Assembly: GCA_009885905.1 (NCBI GenBank)
Contig: VFJU01000188.1
Location: forward strand, 1-7,582
From: Verrucomicrobiota bacterium
GTDB taxonomy: Bacteria > Verrucomicrobiota > Verrucomicrobiia > Verrucomicrobiales > Akkermansiaceae
Direction of reading: 5' to 3'
DNA: 7,582 bases
In this document: positions 1-5,095 of the stretch, piece by piece
How the letters are laid out: each line of letters begins with the position of its first letter
How positions within the stretch are numbered: the first letter of the stretch is position 1
Notes under the pieces: model-generated
Told to the model about the DNA's origin: nothing
What the model saw: only the letters and a program-made list of their open reading frames with translations
Databases searched by the model: none
Position numbers and translations under genes: made by a program

Positions 1-806
1 ATCCCGTTGCCGGTAAAGGGTGGTATCATGCTCTCGGCATCGCCTAGTACTAACAGCCCCGAAACAGATTTCTGTCGCCCGAGTTCGAAGCCCGCGACAG
101 CGCTGAACGATCCTTCTCGCCATTCACTTGCCCTTAGATTGGCGGCTAACTTGCCGTTGTCACCAGCGTCTAAATAAGCGGCTAATAAGTCACCACCTTT
201 TGCATGGATCGAACGATCGATCCTGAAGAGTCCGCAGACGTTCGTCCATCCGTCCTCGACTCCAGTGAGTCCCGCGTAGCCATTCTTACCGGTGTGCATT
301 TCAAGGTCTGCAGATTTCGAAATGTTTTTCACATGTAATTTCAGTCCGATCCATTGTCCATTGCGTGGGCGGCGTCCTGCCGCCCAGACCCATCCATCCT
401 GTGGAATCGGCTTGGATCTAACACCCGTATGGATAGTGCCACCTAATAGTTTGACCTCTTGATGAAGACGCTCATCGAGTAGGTAACGCGAGATTCCTAG
501 CGCGGGAACCTTGAAATGATCGCGATGAATCAATCGTCCACCTTGAAACCATGCAAGCGATTGGTGCAGCAATGCGTCGTCAAACAACCGATGGATTTTG
601 AGGTTTTCCAGGGTCTCATGGCTCACCCCGGAAATGAATTCTCCGCAAACTCGGTGGCGTGGATAATGCCCAGCCTCTAGAACTGTCACCGGCACTTCTC
701 TGTGACGCAGCGCGGTGGCCAGCGCCAATCCTGCCAGTCCGCCGCCAGCGATGGTGATTTCTTGATTCAAGTTCTCGAGCATACCACGCGTCTGGCCCCG
801 CGCCAT
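1..806 (-). CDS. NAD(P)/FAD-dependent oxidoreductase (geranylgeranyl-reductase/halogenase-like), C-terminus off the left edge
   Basis: The gene reads leftwards and is cut by the window edge, so only about the first 268 residues are visible. A Rossmann FAD motif (IAGGGLAGLALA) sits near the N-terminus. It is followed by VTVLEAGHYPRHRVCGE, the PRxxxCGE element typical of the geranylgeranyl-reductase/flavin-halogenase branch of the p-hydroxybenzoate hydroxylase superfamily. Near the edge is GDAESMIPPFTGNG, the second FAD-contact motif (GDA...P..G.G). The ATG at 806 was chosen because GAGGA lies about nine bases upstream. The in-frame ATG at 782 lacks a ribosome site but would give a more usual short N-terminus. 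Either start lies inside the 3' end of the upstream methyltransferase gene, so the two are probably co-transcribed and translationally coupled. Inference: it oxidises or reduces a lipid- or polyketide-like substrate together with that methyltransferase. The substrate cannot be read from the sequence. Confidence 0.85.
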   Translation of the reverse strand, partial: MARGQTRGMLENLNQEITIAGGGLAGLALATALRHREVPVTVLEAGHYPRHRVCGEFISGVSHETLENLKIHRLFDDALLHQSLAWFQGGRLIHRDHFKVPALGISRYLLDERLHQEVKLLGGTIHTGVRSKPIPQDGWVWAAGRRPRNGQWIGLKLHVKNISKSADLEMHTGKNGYAGLTGVEDGWTNVCGLFRIDRSIHAKGGDLLAAYLDAGDNGKLAANLRASEWREGSFSAVAGFELGRQKSVSGLLVLGDAESMIPPFTGNG

Positions 807-1411
807 GTGCAAGTTTCCTCAGTTTTCCATTCACTGTCATTGAGTCCGAGGAAACGGGGGATTTCGCCTTTGCTGAATCCAGCGGTGATGCTCACATGCA
901 TGTCATGACGCGTCACTCGATTGATCAGTGGGTGGATGAATCCTCCCAACAAATGAGCCAATCGGGCGCGGTCAGGTTCGCAAAAAATTAATAATTCAGC
1001 ATTTTTGCACCACTCGCCGATCATGGTTAGATATTTGTCTTCGAAGTGATGGAGAAACAAATTAGCAATTCTAACACCACCATCTGCGGGTGGAGGGATA
1101 TCGAAAAGATCGCCCTGATGCCACTTGACGCAAGACCCGATATCCAGAGGTCTGGGTGCCAAGTCATAGGCCGATAGGGGATCATTGGGTAAAAGCGTAT
1201 TAATTTTTTTGCAGAGTTGTCCGTCGCCAGCACCCATCTCGACGATCCCATGTGCAGCAGCGTGCGGGAAGCGGAGGAGAGTCCGGCAGATCCATCGATC
1301 ATTACCCATGAGGAAATTGATTCTTCTTAAATCCCTGCGGCTGCGCATGGCTTCTGGGTCCTCAGCGGGTAAGTGATCTAATAGCTCAGGGATGACAAGT
1401 CGTTGCAACAC
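767..1411 (-). CDS. Class I SAM-dependent methyltransferase
   Basis: The product is 214 residues. The SAM-binding glycine loop is GIVEMGAGDGQL (about 55-66). It is followed by an acidic end-of-strand motif AYDLAPRP (about 81-88), HQGDLFD (98-104), and IANLFLHHFED (115-125), which fits motif IV/V of small-molecule methyltransferases. An arginine-rich stretch (RSRRDLRRINFLMGN, 23-37) precedes the Rossmann core. In my recollection this stretch is shared by methyltransferases paired with FAD oxidoreductases in bacterial polyketide or lipid-tailoring loci. The start is GTG at 1411 with no strong ribosome site. A TTG follows at once and an ATG lies at codon 22. The gene overlaps the downstream oxidoreductase by 16 to 40 bp depending on that gene's start, so they form one transcription unit. 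It is divergent from the cupin gene. The fold assignment is firm; the acceptor substrate is unknown. Confidence 0.87.
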   Translation of the reverse strand: MLQRLVIPELLDHLPAEDPEAMRSRRDLRRINFLMGNDRWICRTLLRFPHAAAHGIVEMGAGDGQLCKKINTLLPNDPLSAYDLAPRPLDIGSCVKWHQGDLFDIPPPADGGVRIANLFLHHFEDKYLTMIGEWCKNAELLIFCEPDRARLAHLLGGFIHPLINRVTRHDMHVSITAGFSKGEIPRFLGLNDSEWKTEETCTWRGARRVVCSRT

Positions 1412-1497
1412 GATTGGAAAGATATTCAGAAATATTCATTCCACAATCCTCAACATACTTGCTTGAAATCTTGCCTTTTTTGTCATTCTTTTTTTGT
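1412..1497. promoter_or_regulatory. Divergent intergenic region (methyltransferase / cupin)
   Basis: This 86-bp AT-rich gap separates the GTG of the leftward methyltransferase gene from the ATG of the rightward cupin gene, so promoters for both must lie here or overlap the coding ends. It holds runs of T and several TATT elements, for example TTGGAA at 1415-1420 followed by TATTCA. No clear -35/-10 pair stands out in either direction. The cupin ATG has a T-run directly upstream and no Shine-Dalgarno-like sequence. Confidence 0.3.
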
Positions 1498-1851
1498 ATG
1501 GAAATCTGTAACCGCGAACTTCAAGTCCCATTTGTCACCAAAGATGGGTCCACGATTCGTAGTTTACTGGATCTTTCTAATGCGTCTGTGATGAATCAAA
1601 GTTTAGCAGAGGCAAGCCTGCCTGCGGGCGGGGAGATCACTCGTCATTACCACATCGTCAGCGAGGAGTTCTACTACTTGCTCGAGGGTAACGGGGTGAT
1701 GGAGATTGATGGTCTTGAGCGTGAGGTCTCGGTAGGGGATGCGATTCTGATTCCTTCTAACACATGGCATGGAATTCGTGCGGTCGAGCCGTTAAAATTT
1801 CTTTGCTGCTGTTCACCCCCTTACTCACACGACGACACTTACTTCGTCTAA
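1498..1851 (+). CDS. Small single-domain cupin protein
   Basis: A 117-residue protein with both cupin motifs. Motif 1 is GGEITRHYHIVSEEFYYLLEG (about 44-64), giving metal ligands H50, H52 and E56 or E57. Motif 2 is GDAILIPSNTWHGI (about 80-93), with the fourth ligand H91. The C-terminus has FLCCCSPPYSHDDT, an ending I associate with a common family of free-standing cupins. These one-domain cupins usually bind one divalent metal; some are isomerases or dioxygenases, others only bind ligand, and nothing here separates these options. The ATG at 1498 was preferred over an upstream in-frame TTG at 1414, which would add a hydrophobic 28-residue leader with no family support. No ribosome site is visible. 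The gene ends 7 bp from the converging mnmM-like gene with no evident terminator between them. Confidence 0.85.
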   Translation: MEICNRELQVPFVTKDGSTIRSLLDLSNASVMNQSLAEASLPAGGEITRHYHIVSEEFYYLLEGNGVMEIDGLEREVSVGDAILIPSNTWHGIRAVEPLKFLCCCSPPYSHDDTYFV

Positions 1852-1858
1852 CTTATTT

Positions 1859-2470
1859 TCAGGGTGTCGTTGCAGTTGGGCGCCGATTTGCTGGAGCTTT
1901 GGCAGCTAACAACAAAATGGGTGCCGGTCTACGAGTCCCGATGGCACCATACTTGGTAGTTCTCCACCCTTCTTCGCCGAGACTGCTCATCCATGCCTCC
2001 ACATCCACTGCTTCGGTCGCGCCTGCGGGGTGTCCTGGATAACAAATCACTGAGAGAATTCCTCCCGGCATCAATAATGTTGTGGCGATTTTTAACGCCG
2101 CCAACGTGCTCGCGCTTTGTGTTGTTAGATTATGATTTTCACCTGGCAGGTAGCCGAGGTTGAACATCACCAACGCGGCAGATTCTGGCGTTGCATGGAG
2201 ATGCATTTCTGTGTGGGACTGATGGTGAAATTCAACCCATTCCATTTCACTCACTCTTGTTCGCGCCGATGCCAGTGCTGCTTCTTGGATGTCAAACGCG
2301 AGAACTCTGCCACTGGGGCCTACACAATCTGCTAGAAAAATGGTGTCGTGACCGTTTCCTGCCGTCGCATCGATGACCAGAGCGCCAGGTCGAATCACCG
2401 ACCTGAGAATGTCCTGCACCAATGCGGTTGGGCGAGGCGGGAATAACGGTTCAGTCTCCATGGGATTCAT
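1859..2470 (-). CDS. mnmM: MnmM (YtqB-type) tRNA nm5(s2)U34 methyltransferase
   Basis: The 203-residue product matches the small Rossmann methyltransferase family once called putative rRNA methylase (YtqB). Diagnostic segments are VIDATAGNGHDTIFLA (about 32-47, SAM loop), AFDIQEAAL (58-66), and MFNLGYLPG (102-110). Late in the protein come LLMPGGILSVICYPGH and a conserved PAPILLLAAK ending. YtqB of Bacillus subtilis has been characterised as MnmM, which methylates 5-aminomethyl-(2-thio)uridine at tRNA position 34 to mnm5(s2)U. The start ATG at 2470 lies inside the end of the upstream oxidase gene (20-bp overlap), with a second ATG at 2461. Neither has a good ribosome site, which fits translational coupling. 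The upstream gene is predicted to make the nm5 substrate, which strengthens the MnmM call. Length is close to that usual for the family. Confidence 0.9.
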   Translation of the reverse strand: MNPMETEPLFPPRPTALVQDILRSVIRPGALVIDATAGNGHDTIFLADCVGPSGRVLAFDIQEAALASARTRVSEMEWVEFHHQSHTEMHLHATPESAALVMFNLGYLPGENHNLTTQSASTLAALKIATTLLMPGGILSVICYPGHPAGATEAVDVEAWMSSLGEEGWRTTKYGAIGTRRPAPILLLAAKAPANRRPTATTP

Positions 2471-3470
2471 CGTGTGTGGATTGTTTGAGAAAAACTCGGA
2501 TGTCTACCTCAGGCTCCGGTTCCGTGCCATCCACTAACCAATCTGAGAGCCTACGTGCCATTCCCGGTGCATAAAGTGTGCCCTTTGAGCCTAATCCATT
2601 CAGCATCCAACCGCTGTCGCCCAGCGGGCCGATCAAGGGCTGGCTGCGACGCAAGATCGGTCTTACTTCGGCTTCTTGGTCGGTAACTTCGTAAAGTTCT
2701 CCACCCAAGCGATGTGCAATTTCTTCGATGCGTATGCGTGCTTTTTCTGTTGGTTTTTTATCGAGCTCACTCCACTCGTAAGTCGATCCTACTTTAAAAA
2801 TTCCACCACCTTGAGGCACCAACCAGCCGCCAGCACCGATTCGAATATGTCCTGCATCCCAGTGGTCTGAACGAATGGTTAGAATTTCGCCTTTCGCGCA
2901 ACGCGCTGCGCCATACCGGCCAGTCATCAATCCCGAAGCACCCTCGCAACGGATTTCGTTAGATTTAAAAGATTCTTGAGAAACACATCCGACCTGGAAG
3001 TGACCGGCACGTTCAAAAAAATCACGCGACCCATCGAGGAATGCACGGGTATCGACCCGACCACCGCCACGGACTTCCACCGCCCCTGCCCAGCTAGGAG
3101 GGCAGGGGACGATTCCCTTCACCCAAGGTGCAACTTCTGGTGACTCGAATTTTGATAGAATTTTCGTCCATTCCTTCTTCGAACTCGCCAGACGAAGCAC
3201 GGGAAATGGATGCCAAATCTTGCGGTGGATCATCGCCTCCACCCCGGCATAAAATTCGAGGGCCTCGGGTAAAAACTCACCGATTCTCCAACTGGGTTCG
3301 AAGTTTTTTCCTGTGAGCGGGTTTACCATCCCAGCGGCGATCCGTGAGCTGCCGCCTACGCCGCTGTCCACCAGCGTGAACGCCACACCGCGCCGCCAGA
3401 GCGCCCATGCAAGGCAAGTCCCCGCAAGACCTTGCCCGACGATCGTCCAGCTGGCCGCGTTCGTCTTCAC
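2451..3470 (-). CDS. MnmC(o)-like FAD-dependent oxidase (D-amino-acid-oxidase fold), predicted cmnm5(s2)U34 tRNA oxidase
   Basis: From GTG at 3470 the product is 339 residues. It begins almost directly with the FAD motif WTIVGQGLAGTCLAWALWRR (GxGxxG at about 12-17). Next comes GGSSRIAAGMVNPLTG, the ASR..AAG..NPL element seen in DAO-family oxidases and in the C-terminal half of MnmC. Later segments GGWLVPQGGGIFKVGSTYEW and NGLGSKGTLYAPGMARRL match the 'GxLxPQ' and 'LGSRGLxxAP' landmarks of MnmC(o). MnmC(o) removes the carboxymethyl group of cmnm5(s2)U34 to give nm5(s2)U34. A start at 3470 is chosen because GTG overlaps the stop of a 106-aa-family reading frame as GTGA. An upstream in-frame TTG at 3572 would add 34 residues encoded by repeat sequence and unlike the family. 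It shares 20 bp with mnmM. The alternative, a glycine-oxidase-like DAO enzyme of other function, is less likely given the neighbour. Confidence 0.82.
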   Translation of the reverse strand: MKTNAASWTIVGQGLAGTCLAWALWRRGVAFTLVDSGVGGSSRIAAGMVNPLTGKNFEPSWRIGEFLPEALEFYAGVEAMIHRKIWHPFPVLRLASSKKEWTKILSKFESPEVAPWVKGIVPCPPSWAGAVEVRGGGRVDTRAFLDGSRDFFERAGHFQVGCVSQESFKSNEIRCEGASGLMTGRYGAARCAKGEILTIRSDHWDAGHIRIGAGGWLVPQGGGIFKVGSTYEWSELDKKPTEKARIRIEEIAHRLGGELYEVTDQEAEVRPILRRSQPLIGPLGDSGWMLNGLGSKGTLYAPGMARRLSDWLVDGTEPEPEVDIRVFLKQSTHDESHGD

Positions 3471-3544
3471 TTGGGCATCAGTTCCGCATTTGGGTCCACC
3501 CAAGCTGCATCGTGACCCTTTGCGTAGCTGAAGAGTTGTTTGTG
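3430..3544. repeat. 115-bp direct repeat, copy 1
   Basis: Identical to 4981-5095 except for one base (C at 3516, G at 5067). Read on the minus strand it carries the last 25 codons and stop of the 106-aa gene family, then the first roughly 40 bases of the oxidase gene. In this copy the oxidase continues intact, while the 106-aa frame is only a 3' remnant. Homology stops abruptly at both ends. Confidence 0.97.
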
Positions 3545-3579
3545 CGGCTGCTTGTATATCAAAGATTTCCAACTCATTT

Positions 3580-3593
3580 TCTGTCCGGACAGA
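3580..3593. repeat. Perfect 14-bp palindrome
   Basis: TCTGTCCGGACAGA is fully self-complementary. It lies in the short gap between repeat copy 1 and the 3' end of the nucleotidyltransferase gene, 15 bp from a longer hairpin. It could be a protein-binding site or a trace of the recombination end. Nothing in the sequence decides between them. Confidence 0.6.
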
Positions 3594-3608
3594 CTAGCTG
3601 AAATCGGA

Positions 3609-3636
3609 CGATGATCAAGAGAACTCTTGATCATCG
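3609..3636. repeat. Perfect inverted repeat, 13-bp arms with a 2-base centre
   Basis: Arms CGATGATCAAGAG and CTCTTGATCATCG flank AA. It sits 15 bp beyond the stop of the nucleotidyltransferase gene. On the minus strand the hairpin is followed by TCCGATTTCAGC, so there is no proper U-tract and a standard intrinsic terminator is doubtful. It could stabilise the 3' end of the upstream mRNA, attenuate read-through into the oxidase, or be a structural end of the inserted module. Confidence 0.7.
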
Positions 3637-3651
3637 AACCCCTTGCTATTC

Positions 3652-4239
3652 TCACGAATCTATCGAGCCACTCCGATCCAGAATCTCTCTTACACGCGGC
3701 AAAGCCCTTTTGAATGCGTCTCTGAGTTCATGCAAGTCCGGCATCCGCACCTGTTGGAAGGCGACTTCCATTTCCGCCCGCGTAACGCTGCTTTTTCTCA
3801 CAAGGAATGCCACGTCGTCCATGTCCTGAGCATCATTTCCACGCATCATTTTGGTCAGAATGAGATCCACTGCGTGGGGTCTGAAGAGTCGTAGCCAGCA
3901 TGTTTCAGGCCGCAGGACGGGGACCAGATGTTGTTCCCACTCGGGTCGAAGAAACACCTGATCCTCACTGAAAAGGTGAGTGATATACAATCCCAGTGGT
4001 TCCAAAAGGAGATTTGCTCGCTCCTGCGCCTCCCAGAATCCATTATCCTCCATCAGCACGGGCAGTTGCGAGAGTCGTATGATACCATCGACGTCTTGGG
4101 TCGTGCCGAATTCCACGGGGGCATCCGAAAATCCCAGACACAAAGCCGCACGCCCATAAAGCACCAAGTTCACCTCGTGGTCCAGCTCGCGATCAAGAGC
4201 TAAAAGAACCTCGGTTGGATTGTCATTTATAGGTCTCAT
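3652..4239 (-). CDS. DUF6036-like nucleotidyltransferase-fold protein (possible toxin component)
   Basis: Translated from the ATG at 4239, the product is 195 residues. VNLVLYGRAALCLGF (about 23-37) followed by TQDVDGI (47-53) gives the small-residue turn and paired acidic residues D49 and D51 expected of the polymerase-beta/MNT nucleotidyltransferase fold. DLILTKMMRGNDAQDMDDVAFL (about 125-146) corresponds to the conserved K..RG...D..D. element seen in DUF6036/AbiEii-related proteins. The start at 4239 overlaps the preceding stop as ATGA. An in-frame ATG at 4269 is possible and would extend the overlap to 34 bp. Related nucleotidyltransferases act as toxins that add nucleotides to tRNA or protein, while others are uncharacterised. 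The toxin role here is inferred from fold and from pairing with the upstream gene. The enzyme fold is fairly sure, the biological role is not. Confidence 0.78.
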   Translation of the reverse strand: MRPINDNPTEVLLALDRELDHEVNLVLYGRAALCLGFSDAPVEFGTTQDVDGIIRLSQLPVLMEDNGFWEAQERANLLLEPLGLYITHLFSEDQVFLRPEWEQHLVPVLRPETCWLRLFRPHAVDLILTKMMRGNDAQDMDDVAFLVRKSSVTRAEMEVAFQQVRMPDLHELRDAFKRALPRVREILDRSGSIDS

Positions 4240-4808
4240 GAAGGCAGTGGTGCCCGTGGCCTTATCCATTGTTTGAGATTCCCAACCCCGTTACGGGTGA
4301 TTCCGGTCATCGCCACGAAACGCGTGGGATGGGGCAGGGCGTCTGGCAAAGGCACCAAATGGCCTGAGGGAATCAACTCTAGCAGTTTGTCCCAGAACGG
4401 GTTTTCGGGCTCCACCTCGTGCCCGCATGAAGCAACGTGCCGCACCACCGTTTCGCAACGTTCCCGACGCGCCAGACTCGCAATGGATTCCGGGCGGTTT
4501 CCTTCTGCGGCCAGCATCGCAGCGCCCATCCTCAATCGCTGCTGCGAATAAAGAGCTGATGGAGAAAGCAAAGCAATCGCTAACTCTTCGTTGGTCAATC
4601 CTCTATCCGTCTCATTTTCTGGGACGATCAAAGGCGATTTCCCCCCATTCAACGAATCCCCGTGGCTGTCGTAGTAGCGCAGTCCGCGCGAGACCGCCAA
4701 CCGCTCAAGATCCACAGGCGTCGTCAATCCCAAACGACGGGCCTTCATTAACAACGCCGAGAGATGCGCTGTCGTGCCTAGCCGCTCGGCCAATGTCACG
4801 GATTCCAT
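4236..4808 (-). CDS. Unknown 190-aa protein, partner of the nucleotidyltransferase
   Basis: I do not recognise a named family. The N-terminal part (TLAERLGTTAHLSALLMKARRLGLTTPVDLERLA) is predicted helical and could hold a degenerate helix-turn-helix. The middle (TNEELAIALLSPSALYSQQRLRMGAAMLAAEG) is also helical. Three cysteine codons occur (about residues 118, 127 and none paired with histidine in a clear zinc motif). The C-terminal part is proline- and tryptophan-containing (HPTRFVAMTGITRNGVG, then KQWIRPRAP). The ATG at 4808 has only a weak TAGG upstream. Its stop overlaps the nucleotidyltransferase start as ATGA, the tight coupling typical of two-component modules such as toxin-antitoxin pairs. 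Two inverted repeats upstream could be operators. An antitoxin or accessory role is inference from arrangement only. Confidence 0.75.
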   Translation of the reverse strand: MESVTLAERLGTTAHLSALLMKARRLGLTTPVDLERLAVSRGLRYYDSHGDSLNGGKSPLIVPENETDRGLTNEELAIALLSPSALYSQQRLRMGAAMLAAEGNRPESIASLARRERCETVVRHVASCGHEVEPENPFWDKLLELIPSGHLVPLPDALPHPTRFVAMTGITRNGVGNLKQWIRPRAPLPS

Positions 4809-4832
4809 GACTTGAGCCTAGCGACGTCTCAT

Positions 4833-4876
4833 CCGATTGCAATCCCGCTCTTTAACCCGTCCGATTGGCAAATCGC
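4833..4876 (-). promoter_or_regulatory. Operator-like pair of short inverted repeats upstream of the 190-aa gene
   Basis: TCCGATTG occurs twice, starting at 4832 and 4860 (28 bp apart). The first opens the palindrome GATTGCAATC (4835-4844). The second opens the hairpin CGATT-GGCA-AATCG (4862-4875). Both lie within about 70 bp upstream of the start at 4808. Spaced repeats in this position are typical of autoregulatory operators of two-gene modules. A GTTAAAG element lies between them on the minus strand, but no convincing -35/-10 pair was found. Confidence 0.35.
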
Positions 4877-4882
4877 GCGGCG

Positions 4883-4984
4883 TTAGGATTCGATAATCTC
4901 CTTGTTAGGATCATGCTTCTCTGAATCGAAACCCTTTAAATAGGCAAAGATGTCTTTGTGAAGGTATTGGACGAACTGTTCCTT
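4883..4984 (-). pseudogene. 3' remnant of a paralogue of the 106-aa gene
   Basis: On the minus strand this reads KEQFVQYLHKDIFAYLKGF followed by about 14 more codons and TAA. It aligns with the end of the intact neighbour (KEQKIEFVPYLHKQLFSYAK...), with a three-residue deletion and many substitutions. It begins abruptly where repeat copy 2 ends, within a GCAAGG shared with the oxidase remnant, and has no start or N-terminal two thirds. It is clearly a different, more diverged family member, so it came from the donor DNA rather than from duplication of the resident gene. Confidence 0.8.
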
Positions 4985-5021
4985 GCCCGACGATCGTCCA
5001 GCTGGCCGCGTTCGTCTTCAC
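4981..5021 (-). pseudogene. 5' remnant of the MnmC(o)-like oxidase gene
   Basis: Starting at GTG (5021-5019), which overlaps the stop of the 106-aa gene as GTGA, the sequence encodes VKTNAASWTIVGQG, exactly the start of the oxidase at 3470. It then breaks into the paralogue remnant. It marks where the oxidase gene once followed the 106-aa gene directly. Confidence 0.85.
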
Positions 5022-5095
5022 TTGGGCATCAGTTCCGCATTTGGGTCCACCCAAGCTGCATCGTGAGCCTTTGCGTAGCTGAAGAGTTGTTTGTG
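4981..5095. repeat. 115-bp direct repeat, copy 2
   Basis: Matches 3430-3544 at 114 of 115 positions. In this copy the 106-aa gene is complete and the oxidase is the truncated partner, the mirror image of copy 1. This complementarity shows the repeat was made by an insertion at the junction of the two genes. Confidence 0.97.

Larger units (their letters stand above)
3467..3655 (-). pseudogene. Chimeric 62-codon frame ending in a 3' remnant of the 106-aa gene
   Basis: The last 25 codons (3467-3544) are the C-terminus of the 106-aa protein (HKQLFSYAK...ELMPK) with one change, Ala to Gly. Upstream of 3544 the frame continues through unrelated sequence to a GTG at 3655 that overlaps the nucleotidyltransferase stop as GTGA. 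An internal ATG lies at 3577. Its own TGA overlaps the oxidase GTG, again as GTGA. It is most likely a by-product of the insertion rather than a functional protein. If translated, it would keep the oxidase translationally coupled to the upstream genes. The frame also reads through the 13-bp hairpin at 3609-3636. Confidence 0.6.
3545..4980 (-). mobile_element. Inserted two-gene module bounded by 115-bp direct repeats
   Basis: This 1,436-bp stretch lies between the two copies of the 115-bp repeat. It holds, on the minus strand, a 3' remnant of a diverged 106-aa-family gene, an unknown 190-aa gene, a nucleotidyltransferase gene, and a short region with two palindromes. Collapsing the repeats removes 1,551 bp and rejoins an intact 106-aa gene to an intact oxidase gene with a 4-bp overlap. 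That pattern indicates the stretch was inserted and the flank duplicated. No transposase, integrase or terminal inverted repeats are present inside, so it is not an ordinary insertion sequence. Uptake by recombination with a DNA carrying related junction sequence is the likeliest route, which is an inference. Confidence 0.72.

Noticed and set aside
616..840. Minus-strand 74-codon frame over the oxidoreductase start
   Set aside because: It is a shadow frame of two well-supported overlapping genes and has no recognisable domain.
1414..1497. N-terminal extension of the cupin from a TTG at 1414
   Set aside because: The added residues are an unusual hydrophobic leader with no cupin similarity. 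The ATG at 1498 gives a normal single-domain cupin length.
3471..3572. N-terminal extension of the oxidase from a TTG at 3572
   Set aside because: The extra 34 residues come from repeat sequence read in another frame of the 106-aa gene. The GTG at 3470 puts the FAD motif at the usual place and is duplicated as the original start in copy 2.
4850..4888. attC-like imperfect hairpin: TTTAAC and GTTAGG ends around an inner CGATT-GGCA-AATCG stem, with the paralogue stop codon inside one end
   Set aside because: An integron integrase is present in the window, so this was examined closely. The outer boxes break the RYYYAAC/GTTRRRY consensus at the end positions. The structure is under 40 bases, shorter than known attC sites. 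No second site bounds a cassette.
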